Shown: positions 1 through 8,748, counted from the stretch's first letter. The stretch is 29,704 nucleotides of DNA from Clostridiaceae bacterium (GCA_029256485.1 JAQSXU010000036.1:1-29704); one strand, 5' to 3'. Numbers and translations are program-made. The notes: a model not told the origin generated them from the sequence alone.

Positions 1-776
1 GCCATGGAAGGTTTACCTTCTGGGTTTAACTTACTTAATACTTCAAGCCAGTACATAATGTCTTTATCTGTAAGATAAATACCTTCCTTTTCCGAGATTA
101 ACATAACTTCCTTCATAGCAGCTATCATAATATCACGGGCAGTACCCTCTTCTTGTACTGTTTTATAGTTTCCGTTAAATACTGCTACCGTCTGATTTAC
201 GCCCACATTAAGCATAAATTTACTAAACAACCTTTTTTTCATGTTAGGATCTACTTCATATGGAAGTTCCATTTTTTTAAAGAACTCTTCGATCCTAATT
301 GTTTTGTCACTTTTTGTTCCAGGTTCCCCATCTCCAATCACTAAAATGCCCATATTATGATAGTTTAATTGATTGCCTTCTTTTACTGCATCCATTCCTT
401 GTGCTACACAATATAAAATTTTATCCATACCATATGTTTGTCCAATGGTTGTTTCACTGGTAATTCCATTTAAGACAGAAAGAATGATAGTATTTTCTCC
501 AACCTGTTTAGAAACTGCCTGAATAGCATCTTGTAAGCCACTATATTTTACTGCAAAAATTAGTAAATCTGCTGGCTTACAATCTTCATTTGGTGTAACA
601 TAATGAAAATCACAGGGGATTCCATTACAGTATACCATATCTTTTTTGTACTTTTTAATTCGTTCCTCATCTGCTATAAACCTTAGATTTTCTTTTGGCA
701 TTCGACTGCTTAGGTGATTGCCAATTAGTATTCCTAAGGCCCCTAAACCAATAATAGATACAGTTTTTATCTCCAT
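1..776 (-). CDS. Ketopantoate reductase (PanE/ApbA) family protein, 3' part missing
   Basis: The reading frame opens at an ATG at 776 behind an AGAGG ribosome binding site and runs off the left edge, so 258 codons are visible. The N-terminus has a Rossmann dinucleotide motif (GLGALG, residues 10-15), followed by an FAVK strand and VLNGI (101-105) as in NADPH-dependent 2-dehydropantoate 2-reductases. Lys186 and Asn190 in SKFMLNVGVN match the catalytic Lys and neighbouring Asn of the family's C-terminal helical domain. The window ends at KPSM, just where the family normally continues into the segment holding its catalytic Glu. A true PanE makes pantoate for coenzyme A. Many Clostridia carry paralogues of uncertain substrate, and no pan genes adjoin it here, so the family call is firm but the substrate is not. 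Confidence 0.88.
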   Translation of the reverse strand, partial: MEIKTVSIIGLGALGILIGNHLSSRMPKENLRFIADEERIKKYKKDMVYCNGIPCDFHYVTPNEDCKPADLLIFAVKYSGLQDAIQAVSKQVGENTIILSVLNGITSETTIGQTYGMDKILYCVAQGMDAVKEGNQLNYHNMGILVIGDGEPGTKSDKTIRIEEFFKKMELPYEVDPNMKKRLFSKFMLNVGVNQTVAVFNGNYKTVQEEGTARDIMIAAMKEVMLISEKEGIYLTDKDIMYWLEVLSKLNPEGKPSM

Positions 777-977
777 TATTTTTCTACCTCTTTTTCTTTT
801 AACATAGGATGATGGTAAGTAGTTATTATAAGTTATTTTAACTGATATTTTATGAGAAATCAATGAAACTTAAAATCCCAATAGGTTAAATTTACATAGA
901 ATTAACAAGAAAGAAATGTTGATTTTATATTATCTTGTTATTTTTAGTTCAGAATGTAACTATATTGGAGGACACTA

Positions 978-2744
978 ATGAAAAAATGGCTTGATTTACC
1001 TAAGAGAATAGAAAAAAATAAAGAGAAAAATAAAAATAGAAAGAGTCTAAACTTAAGAGAAAAGTTTATTCAATTCTCCATAGGGAATAAACTTAATATT
1101 ACCTTTAGTTTATTGGGAGTCCTTGTTCTCATTATAGTTACCATTGCATTTGTAAACATTATTAAAATTGAACACAAACTTTCTCAATTCAATCAGGGCC
1201 CTTATATTGTAAAAGAGAATGTTTTATTAGCACAGATTGCTATGGAAAATATAGAAAATTCTATTTACCGAGCCTATATTGCTGGCAATAAATCATTGGT
1301 AAATGAGTATATTCAAGCTTCAGAAGAAGAATATAAAGTTCTTGAAGATAGTATATCTGTATTAGCAAAAACAATTACTAAAGATGACAATGAAAGTATG
1401 ACCCGTATCAACAATCTGGAAAATGAATTAAAAAAAGGGTCCAGATACCGGTCAAAAATTATTGAGAGCGCTAAAGATTCCAATCAAAAAGAAATCTATA
1501 ACATATATCGAAATGATTATGTACCAATTTTAAGTCATATGAGTACGGAATTAGATGAAATAGAGGAACTTTCTAAAACTTACACGGAAGAATTTATATC
1601 CGAAGCCAACTGGCAGGTAACTAAGAATTTAATTATTTTTATATTCGTTATTTTACTTGGGATAGTAGGCAGTATATATTTGTTAAAACAAATTAAATTA
1701 AGCATAATAAAGCCAATTAATGAAATAAAAATGGCTATGCTGGAAATTGAAAATGGAAATCTAGGTGTAACAATTACTTATGAATCTGCTGATGAAATTG
1801 GAATCTTATGTGATGCAGTAAGAATAACAACTAAAAAATTGAAAAACATTATTGGTAATATATCTGATATCATAAAAAAACTGGAGAAGAAAGATTTGAC
1901 TGCCAGAATAGAAGCTACGTATGAAGGGGATTTTAGTGAGATAAAATTATCTTTGGATAGTATTATTGGAACATTTCAGAATATGATTCAATTCATAAGT
2001 GAAACAGCAGAAACTATTACAGAAGGAGCAGAACAGATTTCCAGCTCTTCAAAGGCCGTAGCAGAAGGAAGTACGGAACAGGCAATTGAAATTAGCAGTA
2101 TGATTAAGAAAATTGAATCCATTGCTACGGATGTTAATATAAATGCTAAAAATTCAACAAAAGTACGTAGCCTTTCGGAAGATACAGTAAATGCGGCAAA
2201 AATAGGAAGCGAGCAAATCAAGCAGTTAGTAAATTCTTTGCAATCTATTGCCGAACATTCTGGTAAAATTTCTATGGTAATTAAGGTAATTAATGAAATT
2301 GCTGACCAGACCAATTTATTATCACTCAATGCAGCAATTGAGGCAGCTAGAGCAGGTAATGCAGGAAAAGGTTTTGGTGTAGTTGCAGCAGAGATTGGAA
2401 AACTTGCAGATGAATGTGCAAGTGCTGTAACTTCAACGAAAGAGTTAATTGGTAATTCTGTACATGCCATGAAGGAAGGAGTAGATTTGGCAAATGAAAC
2501 AGCAGAAGCCTTTAACGGTATATTACAAAGCTCTATTAATACAGATAAAGTTATGGAAGTGATGTCTAATAATGCTATTAAACAGGCGGAGGAGTTGAAT
2601 ACAACCTTAACATATTTGCAAAATGTTTCTTCTATTATTGAAAATAATACAGCTGCTGCTGAGGAAAGTTCAGCTATGAGTGGAGAATTCATATACCATG
2701 CCCAGAAATTAGAAATGATGCTGGCAGATTATAAATTAATTTAA
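978..2744 (+). CDS. Methyl-accepting chemotaxis protein (transmembrane chemoreceptor)
   Basis: 588 residues. A basic cytoplasmic N-terminus is followed by a first membrane helix (about 40-62), an extracytoplasmic helical sensor of about 150 residues resembling four-helix-bundle MCP ligand domains, a second membrane helix (about 216-237), a HAMP segment (about 238-290) and a long cytoplasmic coiled coil. The signalling tip is clear at about 440-475: EIADQTNLLSLNAAIEAARA, then GKGFGVVAAEIGKLAD. This is the region that contacts CheA and CheW. No C-terminal CheR-tethering pentapeptide is visible. The ATG at 978 follows TGGAGGA at a good distance. The gene stands alone, with no che or flagellar gene nearby and no clear terminator after it. 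The ligand cannot be deduced. Confidence 0.95.
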   Translation: MKKWLDLPKRIEKNKEKNKNRKSLNLREKFIQFSIGNKLNITFSLLGVLVLIIVTIAFVNIIKIEHKLSQFNQGPYIVKENVLLAQIAMENIENSIYRAYIAGNKSLVNEYIQASEEEYKVLEDSISVLAKTITKDDNESMTRINNLENELKKGSRYRSKIIESAKDSNQKEIYNIYRNDYVPILSHMSTELDEIEELSKTYTEEFISEANWQVTKNLIIFIFVILLGIVGSIYLLKQIKLSIIKPINEIKMAMLEIENGNLGVTITYESADEIGILCDAVRITTKKLKNIIGNISDIIKKLEKKDLTARIEATYEGDFSEIKLSLDSIIGTFQNMIQFISETAETITEGAEQISSSSKAVAEGSTEQAIEISSMIKKIESIATDVNINAKNSTKVRSLSEDTVNAAKIGSEQIKQLVNSLQSIAEHSGKISMVIKVINEIADQTNLLSLNAAIEAARAGNAGKGFGVVAAEIGKLADECASAVTSTKELIGNSVHAMKEGVDLANETAEAFNGILQSSINTDKVMEVMSNNAIKQAEELNTTLTYLQNVSSIIENNTAAAEESSAMSGEFIYHAQKLEMMLADYKLI

Positions 2745-2803
2745 ACTAAATATTAAGTATAAGAATTTTGTAGAAGTTTGTATGCACATATTTAAAAGAT
2801 TAC

Positions 2804-2813
2804 CATATTTATA
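2804..2813 (+). promoter_or_regulatory. Possible mother-cell (SigK-like) -10 element before the collagen gene
   Basis: CATATTTATA lies exactly 16 nt after an AC dinucleotide at 2786-2787. The SigK consensus is AC, 16 nt, then CATANNNTA. The CATA and the spacing fit, but the final TA does not fall in place. No good sigma-A promoter is visible in the 141-bp gap. A late sporulation promoter would suit a BclA-like surface protein, but the match is incomplete and this is only a suggestion. Confidence 0.2.
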
Positions 2814-2858
2814 TAGAGAAAGGTACTATATCCAAATCTATATAATAAAGCGAGAGTA

Positions 2859-2877
2859 TCCTTTCATTATGAAAGGA
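2859..2877 (+). promoter_or_regulatory. Hairpin enclosing the collagen gene's ribosome binding site
   Basis: TCCTTTCAT and ATGAAAGGA form a perfect 9-nt inverted repeat around a single T. As RNA this gives an 8-bp stem (TCCTTTCA / TGAAAGGA) with a TTA loop. The 3' arm contains most of the Shine-Dalgarno sequence AAAGGAGG (2872-2879), 6 nt before the ATG at 2886. The arrangement would mask the ribosome binding site in the mRNA. The palindrome is directly visible; its regulatory role is inferred. Confidence 0.6.
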
Positions 2878-2885
2878 GGCCATTT

Positions 2886-4301
2886 ATGAATTTTAATAAT
2901 AATTCATCAAATACGAAATCCGTAATTAATAATAAGGAAAATAAAGAAAATATACAATTAACAGCTGCAGGTATGGGCAATTCATGGAATAACTGCAGAC
3001 CTGACAGGGATAATTGCTGTCCGTCAGGACCTCCAGGGCCTCCGGGACCTCCAGGTCCACAGGGTCCACAAGGACCAATTGGTCCAACAGGACCGAGAGG
3101 ACCTGCAGGTCCAGCAGGAGCCACGGGAGCAACAGGTGCAACAGGTCCGGCGGGAGCTCCTGGACCAATTGGGCCTGCAGGTCCACAAGGAGAACAGGGA
3201 CCAATAGGATTAACCGGTGAAACTGGTCTGACAGGAGCAACGGGTCCTGGGGGTCCAGCAGGAGCACCAGGTCCAACAGGACCCCCAGGAGCATCAGGTC
3301 CATCAGGTCCAACAGGCCCAGCAGGAGCAACAGGACCCCAAGGACCTCAAGGTGAACCGGGCCCAGCAGGACCACCAGGTGTGGCAGGCCCAGCAGGAGC
3401 CACAGGACCAGTAGGCCCAGCAGGGCCTCCAGGAGAAACAGGAGCCACAGGAGCAACGGGACCTGGGGGTCTACCAGGAGCCACAGGACCGGCAGGTCCC
3501 CAGGGAGAGCCAGGCCCAGCAGGACCACCAGGTGTTTCTGGCCCATCGGGACCAGAAGGGCCAGCAGGAGCAACTGGTCCACAGGGACCACAAGGTGAAC
3601 CAGGCCCAGCAGGACCACCGGGTGTGGCAGGGCCAGTAGGAGCCACAGGCCCATCAGGCCCACCAGGACCTCCAGGCCCAGCAGGACCTCCAGGCCCAGC
3701 AGGACCTCCAGGCCCAGCAGGACCTCCAGGCCCAGCAGGACCTCCAGGACCAGCAGGACCTCCAGGACCGCCAGGACCTCCAGGAGCAACAGGAGCAACA
3801 GGAGCCACAGGAGCCACAGGAGCCACTGGATCAGTTGGGCCAACAGGAGCCACAGGTCCAGAAGGACCAGCAGGTCCAGCAGGTGGATTGGAAAGCTTTG
3901 TGTACCGTTATAGTACGAACCCTAGACTTACAGTTCTAGGGGGAGCTAATTTTGCATTTGATTCAGGTAATGTACCTGCGGTACCAAATGATATTCTTTT
4001 ACCAAATACAACAGATACTGTTCTTACGGAAGCTGGATATTATGAAGTATCATTTATCGCATATGTAGTAGGTGCTCTAGCATCAGTTTCAATTAACTTA
4101 AATAGTGTAGCAGTACCAGGTGGAACAGCTGGATCCTTAGCTGCATCCAATGAAGTTGAAATATCAGCAATCGTTGAAGTATTGGAAGGCAGTTTACCAG
4201 CAACGATTACCATATCAAATAATTCATTTGCTACCATTGGCTTTCCAGTACTTGCACCTGGAAGTATAGTAACATCGTTAAGAGTTATTAAATTGTCCTA
4301 G
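2886..4301 (+). CDS. Collagen-like surface protein with BclA-type C-terminal domain
   Basis: 471 residues. A hydrophilic Asn/Lys-rich N-terminus (1-47) has two Cys pairs' worth of residues (Cys38, Cys44 and Cys45 among them) but no signal peptide. Residues 48-333 are about 95 consecutive Gly-X-Y triplets with no break, rich in GPP, GPA, GPQ and GAT. The last about 137 residues form a beta-rich, Cys-free domain (from [11 protein letters not shown] to SLRVIKLS) like the C1q/TNF-like trimerising domain of Bacillus and Clostridium BclA exosporium glycoproteins. The Thr-rich GAT triplets are the usual O-glycosylation sites in such proteins. The repeat region is far richer in G and C than the flanks, as Gly and Pro codons force. 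The lack of a signal peptide fits assembly on the spore from the mother cell. Spore-surface location is inferred from family. Confidence 0.88.
   Translation: MNFNNNSSNTKSVINNKENKENIQLTAAGMGNSWNNCRPDRDNCCPSGPPGPPGPPGPQGPQGPIGPTGPRGPAGPAGATGATGATGPAGAPGPIGPAGPQGEQGPIGLTGETGLTGATGPGGPAGAPGPTGPPGASGPSGPTGPAGATGPQGPQGEPGPAGPPGVAGPAGATGPVGPAGPPGETGATGATGPGGLPGATGPAGPQGEPGPAGPPGVSGPSGPEGPAGATGPQGPQGEPGPAGPPGVAGPVGATGPSGPPGPPGPAGPPGPAGPPGPAGPPGPAGPPGPAGPPGPPGPPGATGATGATGATGATGSVGPTGATGPEGPAGPAGGLESFVYRYSTNPRLTVLGGANFAFDSGNVPAVPNDILLPNTTDTVLTEAGYYEVSFIAYVVGALASVSINLNSVAVPGGTAGSLAASNEVEISAIVEVLEGSLPATITISNNSFATIGFPVLAPGSIVTSLRVIKLS
3666..3827 (+). repeat. In-frame tandem repeats inside the collagen region
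   Basis: Five tandem copies of an 18-bp unit encoding GPPGPA occupy 3666-3755. The first four are nearly identical at DNA level; the fifth uses GGA for GGC. Two GPP-rich units follow, then five 9-bp GAT units (3783-3827, mostly GGAGCCACA). Near-identical DNA copies suggest recent slippage or unequal recombination, so copy number may vary between strains. Confidence 0.9.
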
Positions 4302-4360
4302 TTAAAAAATAAATAAGTCAATAAAAAAATAGATATAGCAAATATTAGTATAGGAACATT

Positions 4361-4400
4361 AAAAAAGGTTATTAGATAGAAATATTTAATAACTTTTTTT
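4361..4400 (+). terminator. Rho-independent terminator of the collagen gene
   Basis: GGTTATTA (4367-4374) pairs with TAATAACT (4387-4394) with one G-U pair. It is preceded by an A-run and followed by a T-run, which extend the stem. It lies about 60 nt after the stop codon. Confidence 0.8.
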
Positions 4401-4453
4401 ATTATATATAATTAAAATTTTCATTTAGTTTCAAAAAAGACACTGTGTTATTG

Positions 4454-4472
4454 TTTATACATTGTGTATAAA
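4454..4472 (+). promoter_or_regulatory. Inverted repeat upstream of the uxaC promoter
   Basis: TTTATACA and TGTATAAA are perfect 8-nt arms around TTG. The site ends 31 nt before the -35 box of the uxaC promoter. It could be a second regulator site, for an activator or for looping with the downstream operator. Its sequence differs from the operator at 4541 except for a shared TATAC core, so the cognate protein is unknown. Confidence 0.4.
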
Positions 4473-4503
4473 AAAAAGCAATACATTTCATAATATATTA
4501 ACG

Positions 4504-4532
4504 TTGACAAATCAAATAACTAACTGTATCAT
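4504..4532 (+). promoter_or_regulatory. Sigma-A promoter of the uxaC-uxuA-uxuB-gntR operon
   Basis: A perfect TTGACA -35 box (4504-4509) is separated by 17 nt from TATCAT (4527-4532), which matches the -10 consensus at five of six positions. Transcription would begin near 4539, giving a leader of about 50 nt before the uxaC ATG at 4591. Confidence 0.8.
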
Positions 4533-4540
4533 TATTACAT

Positions 4541-4554
4541 ACTAGTATACAAGT
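4541..4554 (+). promoter_or_regulatory. Candidate GntR (UxuR-like) operator at the uxaC transcription start
   Basis: ACTAGTATACAAGT is a 14-nt dyad with 12 of 14 positions symmetric about a GTATAC core. It sits at the expected transcription start, where a bound repressor would block initiation. From memory, the E. coli UxuR/ExuR sites share a TNGTATACNA core, and this site fits that pattern. The GntR gene that closes the operon is the obvious candidate binder, which is inference. Confidence 0.6.
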
Positions 4555-4590
4555 TAGTATTCTGTGAAATCAAGGAGGCTAATAATTATA

Positions 4591-5994
4591 ATGAAAAAAT
4601 TTATGGATGAAAATTTTCTTCTAAAAACTAAGACAGCACAGAACTTATTTCATAACTACGCGAAAGATATGCCAATCTATGATTTTCATAATCACTTATC
4701 AGCAAAACAGATTTATGATGATGTGAATTTTAAATCTATTACACAGGTTTGGCTTGGTGGAGATCACTATAAATGGCGAGCTATGCGATCTTTTGGAATT
4801 GATGAAGAGTTTATAACCGGAGAAAAATCAGAATATGAGAAATTCGTAAAGTGGGCGGAACTTGTACCTTATTTAATTGGTAATCCTTTATATCACTGGA
4901 CACATTTAGAATTACAAAGATATTTTGGTATATTTGAAACATTATCACCTGAAACATGTGACATGATTTGGGAGAAGTGTAATTCATTATTAGAAACAGA
5001 AGAATTTAGTGTACGAAATTTATTACGTAAAATGAATGTTAAAGTCCTTTGTACTACAGATGATCCCAAAGACACTCTTGATTATCACAAAAAATTAAGA
5101 GATGATTTTGAAATTAAGGTTTTACCAACATTTCGCCCAGACAATGGGGTTCATATTAAAAAGCCTGGATTTATTTCCTACTTAAAAGACTTAGGAGATG
5201 TTGTTGGTTTTAATATTACCACTGTAAATGATTTAAAGAAAGCATTAGTACAAAGAATACATTATTTTCATAAAGCTGGATGCAGAGTCAGTGATCATGG
5301 TATGGATATTTTCCGCTATAGCCCTTGCACCGATGAAGTAGCAGATATTATATTACAAAAAGCGTTTCACTGTGACAATATTACGGAAGAAGAAATGGGT
5401 AAATTTGAGGGCAATATTCTTCATGAGCTTGGTAAAATCTATCATCAGTTTGGTTGGGTAATGCAAATACACATTGGTGCACTAAGAAATAATTCAACAA
5501 GATTATTTGAAAAGCTAGGTCCAGATGTAGGGGTAGATTCTATTGAAGATAGAAGCTTTGCGAAAGATTTAAGTGGATTTTTAGATGCACTGGATCATAA
5601 TAATCAATTGCCAAAAACAATTTTATATAATCTTAATTCGGTATCTAATGAAGTTATTGCTACTATGATTGGTAATTTTCAGGATAGTACATGTCCATCA
5701 AAGTTACAATTTGGATCAGGTTGGTGGTTTGCAGATCAGATTAATGGAATGGAACGACAGATGGAAGCACTAAGCCAGCTTGGTTTGATTTCGAAATTTG
5801 TTGGTATGCTTACAGATTCTAGAAGCTTTTTATCATTCCCACGTCATGAATATTTTAGAAGAATATTGTGCAACAAATTTGGTGACTTGGTAGAAGAAGG
5901 ACAATATCCAGATGACATTAACATGGTTGGTCATATGGTTCAGGATATTTGTTATAATAATGCAAAAAATTATTTTGATATAGATTTGAAATAA
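4591..5994 (+). CDS. uxaC: Glucuronate/galacturonate isomerase (uronate isomerase)
   Basis: 467 residues from the ATG at 4591, close to the E. coli enzyme's 470. An upstream in-frame GTG at 4564 precedes the AGGAGG at 4573-4578 and so cannot be the start. UxaC interconverts D-glucuronate with D-fructuronate and D-galacturonate with D-tagaturonate in the cytoplasm, the first step of hexuronate breakdown. It is a divergent amidohydrolase-fold enzyme. The metal-binding HxH appears as YDFHNHL near residue 30, and HIGALRNNS, FGSGWWFAD and the SFLSFPRHEYFRR segment are typical of the family. It leads the operon, and uxuA follows after 36 nt. No truncation or odd residue was seen. Confidence 0.96.
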   Translation: MKKFMDENFLLKTKTAQNLFHNYAKDMPIYDFHNHLSAKQIYDDVNFKSITQVWLGGDHYKWRAMRSFGIDEEFITGEKSEYEKFVKWAELVPYLIGNPLYHWTHLELQRYFGIFETLSPETCDMIWEKCNSLLETEEFSVRNLLRKMNVKVLCTTDDPKDTLDYHKKLRDDFEIKVLPTFRPDNGVHIKKPGFISYLKDLGDVVGFNITTVNDLKKALVQRIHYFHKAGCRVSDHGMDIFRYSPCTDEVADIILQKAFHCDNITEEEMGKFEGNILHELGKIYHQFGWVMQIHIGALRNNSTRLFEKLGPDVGVDSIEDRSFAKDLSGFLDALDHNNQLPKTILYNLNSVSNEVIATMIGNFQDSTCPSKLQFGSGWWFADQINGMERQMEALSQLGLISKFVGMLTDSRSFLSFPRHEYFRRILCNKFGDLVEEGQYPDDINMVGHMVQDICYNNAKNYFDIDLK

Positions 5995-6030
5995 TATTTT
6001 AGAATAAGTAAAATAATGGAGGAAAAAATA

Positions 6031-7098
6031 ATGAAAATGACTTTACGTTGGTTTGGCACAGGACATGATTCAGTAACTTTACAACAAATCAGACAGATTC
6101 CAGGGGTAACTGGAGTTATAACAACTTTATATGATATTCCAGCAGGCGAAGCATGGCCAATGGAAAATATATTAAAGATTAAAGCTGAAGTTGAAGCAAG
6201 TGGATTAAAAATTGAGGGTATTGAAAGTGTAAATATCCATGATTCAATTAAAATTGGTTTACCAGAAAGAGATAAATACATTGATAATTATATACAGACA
6301 TTAGAAAATTTAGGACAGGCTGGAATCAAAATGGTTTGTTATAATTTTATGCCTGTATTTGATTGGACTCGTTCTGATTTGGCGAAAGTAAGACCAGATG
6401 GTTCAACTGTTTTATCCTATAACCAGGAGTTAATTGATCAGATTAATCCAGAAACGATGTTTAACCAGATTGATAAAAATAGTAATGGTTTTGTTATGCC
6501 AGGTTGGGAACCTGAAAGACTTGCACGTGTTCAGGAATTATTTGAAGCATACAAAGATGTGAATGATGAACAGTTATTACAAAATCTAGTGTACTTCTTA
6601 AATAAGATTCGTCCTGTTTGTGAAAAATATGATATTGTTATGGCCATTCATCCAGATGATCCGGCGTGGCCAGTGTTTGGCTTACCTAGAATCATAAATA
6701 ATAAAGATAATATATTAAAATTATTAAATGCAGTGGATGCTAAATTCAATGGTATTACTTTATGTACTGGATCTTATGGCTCAAATCCAAAGAATGATAT
6801 TTGTGATATTATCAGAGCAACAAAAGGTAGAATACATTTTGCTCATGTTCGAAATATTATACATCATGCACCTGGTAAATTTGATGAGGCAGCCCATTTA
6901 TCATCCGATGGCTCTCTTGATATGTACGAAATTATGAAAACTTTATACGAAGTAGGTTTTGATGGCCCTGTGCGCCCTGACCATGGACGTGCAATATGGG
7001 GAGAAGTTGCTATGCCAGGCTATGGATTATATGACCGTGCTTTAGGTGCAACTTATTTAAATGGCCTAATTGAAGCAATTGAAAAATCTGCAAAATAA
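6031..7098 (+). CDS. uxuA: D-mannonate dehydratase
   Basis: 355 residues. The frame extends to an ATG at 6016, but that codon lies in the TGGAGGAA ribosome binding site, so the ATG at 6031 (MKMTLRWFG) is the start. UxuA removes water from D-mannonate to give 2-keto-3-deoxy-D-gluconate in a divalent-metal-dependent reaction on a TIM-barrel fold. Family hallmarks are the N-terminal GTGHDSVTLQQIRQIPGV segment, GIESVNIHDSIK, a Cys in the TLCTGSYG segment, HFAHVRN and RPDHGRAIWGE near the end, which supply the metal ligands and active site. It is the third chemical step encoded by the operon although second in gene order; uxuB follows after 42 nt. The downstream kdgK and kdgA are not in the window. 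Confidence 0.96.
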   Translation: MKMTLRWFGTGHDSVTLQQIRQIPGVTGVITTLYDIPAGEAWPMENILKIKAEVEASGLKIEGIESVNIHDSIKIGLPERDKYIDNYIQTLENLGQAGIKMVCYNFMPVFDWTRSDLAKVRPDGSTVLSYNQELIDQINPETMFNQIDKNSNGFVMPGWEPERLARVQELFEAYKDVNDEQLLQNLVYFLNKIRPVCEKYDIVMAIHPDDPAWPVFGLPRIINNKDNILKLLNAVDAKFNGITLCTGSYGSNPKNDICDIIRATKGRIHFAHVRNIIHHAPGKFDEAAHLSSDGSLDMYEIMKTLYEVGFDGPVRPDHGRAIWGEVAMPGYGLYDRALGATYLNGLIEAIEKSAK

Positions 7099-7140
7099 TG
7101 TTTATTTATAATATCGATAGGTAGGAAAAGAGGAATAAAT

Positions 7141-8748
7141 ATGAAATTAAGACAGGAAGATCTTAAAAATCAAAAACCATGGGAAGATGCTGGTTTTGAA
7201 TTACCAAAATTTAATCGTGAAGTGATGATTCAGCAAACAAAAGAGAATCCAGAATGGGTACATTTTGGAGGAGGAAATATTTTTAGAGCTTTTCCTGCTG
7301 CAGTTTGTCAGGATTTATTGAACCAAGGTATATTAAAAACTGGAATTATTGTGGCAGAAGGATATGATTATGAAATCATTGAAAAAAGCTTTAAAGAATT
7401 TGATGATTTAAGTGTTTTAGTAACTTTAAAAGCAGATGGAAGCCTTGAGAAAAAAGTAATTGCCAGTATTGCTGAGTCTCTTTGTGTTGATACCAGTAAC
7501 TCAGGTGATTGGGGACGTTTAACTGAAATATTTGAAAGTGAAAGCTTAAAAATGGTTTCCTTCACTATAACAGAAAAAGGTTATAGTTTAATAAATCAAA
7601 ATCAGGAATTTTTATCTGATGTTGCAGCTGATTTCCTAAAAACACCAGAAACTGCGTCTAGTTATATTGGAAAATTGGTAGCACTTTGTTATGCCAGATT
7701 TAGAAAGGGTAGCATTCCTCTAACCCTTGTAAGTATGGATAATTGTTCCCATAATGGTTCCAAATTAGAAGCTGCTGTAACTACATTTGCAAAAAAATGG
7801 GTGGATAATAAAATAGTTGAGCCTGAATTTTTAACATATGTTTATGAGAGTATTTCTTATCCTTGGTCCATGATTGATAAAATAACTCCAAGACCAGCAG
7901 ATTCCGTTATTACAATGCTAAAAGAAGCTGGATTTGAAGATACAGAATCTGTTATTACCAAAAAGAATACTTACGTAGCTCCTTTTGTAAATGCAGAGGA
8001 AGCACAGTATTTGGTTATTGAAGATAAATTTATGAATGGTCGCCTTCCCTTAGATAAAGGTGGAATTATATATACTGATAAGGAAACAGTAGATAAAGTT
8101 GAAAAGATGAAAGTCTGCACCTGTTTAAATCCACTTCATACTGCACTGGCGATTTTTGGATGCTTACTATCTTATGATAAAATTTCAGAAGAAATGAAAG
8201 ACAAAGAACTGGTTTCCTTAGTTAAGAAAATCGGTTATGTGGAAGGTTTACCTGTAGTTGTAGATCCAGGCATCATTAATCCAAAAGATTTTATTGATGA
8301 AGTACTACAAAAACGTATTCCTAATCCATTTATGCCGGATACGCCACAAAGAATTGCAACGGATACGTCTCAAAAATTAGCCATTCGCTTTGGCGAAACA
8401 ATTAAAGCTTACAAAGCGGATGATAAATTAGAGGTAGCTAACCTAAATAATATTTGTTTAACTTTAGCAGGCTGGTGTCGATATTTAATGGGAATCAATG
8501 ATGAAGGTAATAGCTTTGAATTAAGTCCAGATCCTATGCTTTCTGTATTAACTCCCATATTTGCAGATATAAAATTAGGTGAGAAAGTAAATTTCCATGA
8601 ATTACTAAAGGATGTGTTAGAGAATTCTAATATTTTTGGTGTAAACTTGTATGAAGTAGGTCTTGGAGAAAAAGTAGAAGGCTATTTTGCTGAGCTAATA
8701 CAAGGAAAAGGTGCTGTTAGAGCTACTTTAAAAAAGTATCTTGACTAG
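7141..8748 (+). CDS. uxuB: Fructuronate reductase (mannonate oxidoreductase)
   Basis: 535 residues, a member of the polyol (mannitol) dehydrogenase family. UxuB reduces D-fructuronate to D-mannonate with NADH, linking UxaC and UxuA. The N-terminal dinucleotide-binding region shows VHFGGGNIFRAF (about 40-51). The catalytic Lys-Asn-His signature is readable in MKVCTCLNPLHTALA. The C-terminal half continues with DPGIINPKDF and the family-typical NPFMPDTPQRIATDTSQKL-like segment. A related tagaturonate reductase (UxaB) would be the alternative, but the neighbouring mannonate dehydratase favours fructuronate. It starts at an ATG after an AGAGGA site, and the GntR gene follows after 39 nt, so it is co-transcribed. 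Confidence 0.93.
   Translation: MKLRQEDLKNQKPWEDAGFELPKFNREVMIQQTKENPEWVHFGGGNIFRAFPAAVCQDLLNQGILKTGIIVAEGYDYEIIEKSFKEFDDLSVLVTLKADGSLEKKVIASIAESLCVDTSNSGDWGRLTEIFESESLKMVSFTITEKGYSLINQNQEFLSDVAADFLKTPETASSYIGKLVALCYARFRKGSIPLTLVSMDNCSHNGSKLEAAVTTFAKKWVDNKIVEPEFLTYVYESISYPWSMIDKITPRPADSVITMLKEAGFEDTESVITKKNTYVAPFVNAEEAQYLVIEDKFMNGRLPLDKGGIIYTDKETVDKVEKMKVCTCLNPLHTALAIFGCLLSYDKISEEMKDKELVSLVKKIGYVEGLPVVVDPGIINPKDFIDEVLQKRIPNPFMPDTPQRIATDTSQKLAIRFGETIKAYKADDKLEVANLNNICLTLAGWCRYLMGINDEGNSFELSPDPMLSVLTPIFADIKLGEKVNFHELLKDVLENSNIFGVNLYEVGLGEKVEGYFAELIQGKGAVRATLKKYLD

Noticed and set aside
153..344. 63-codon plus-strand frame at the left edge
   Set aside because: It lies antisense to the ketopantoate reductase family gene and shows no protein-like features.
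1988..2692. A 234-codon minus-strand frame inside the chemoreceptor gene
   Set aside because: It is the complement of a strongly supported MCP signalling domain, has no family resemblance and no RBS.
2867..3853. Several long Pro/Gly- or Leu-rich frames on the minus strand across the collagen gene
   Set aside because: They are antisense shadows of the repetitive GC-rich Gly-X-Y codons, with no ribosome binding sites.
4564..4590. GTG start for uxaC giving a nine-residue extension
   Set aside because: The AGGAGG ribosome binding site lies inside the extension; the ATG at 4591 fits the family N-terminus.
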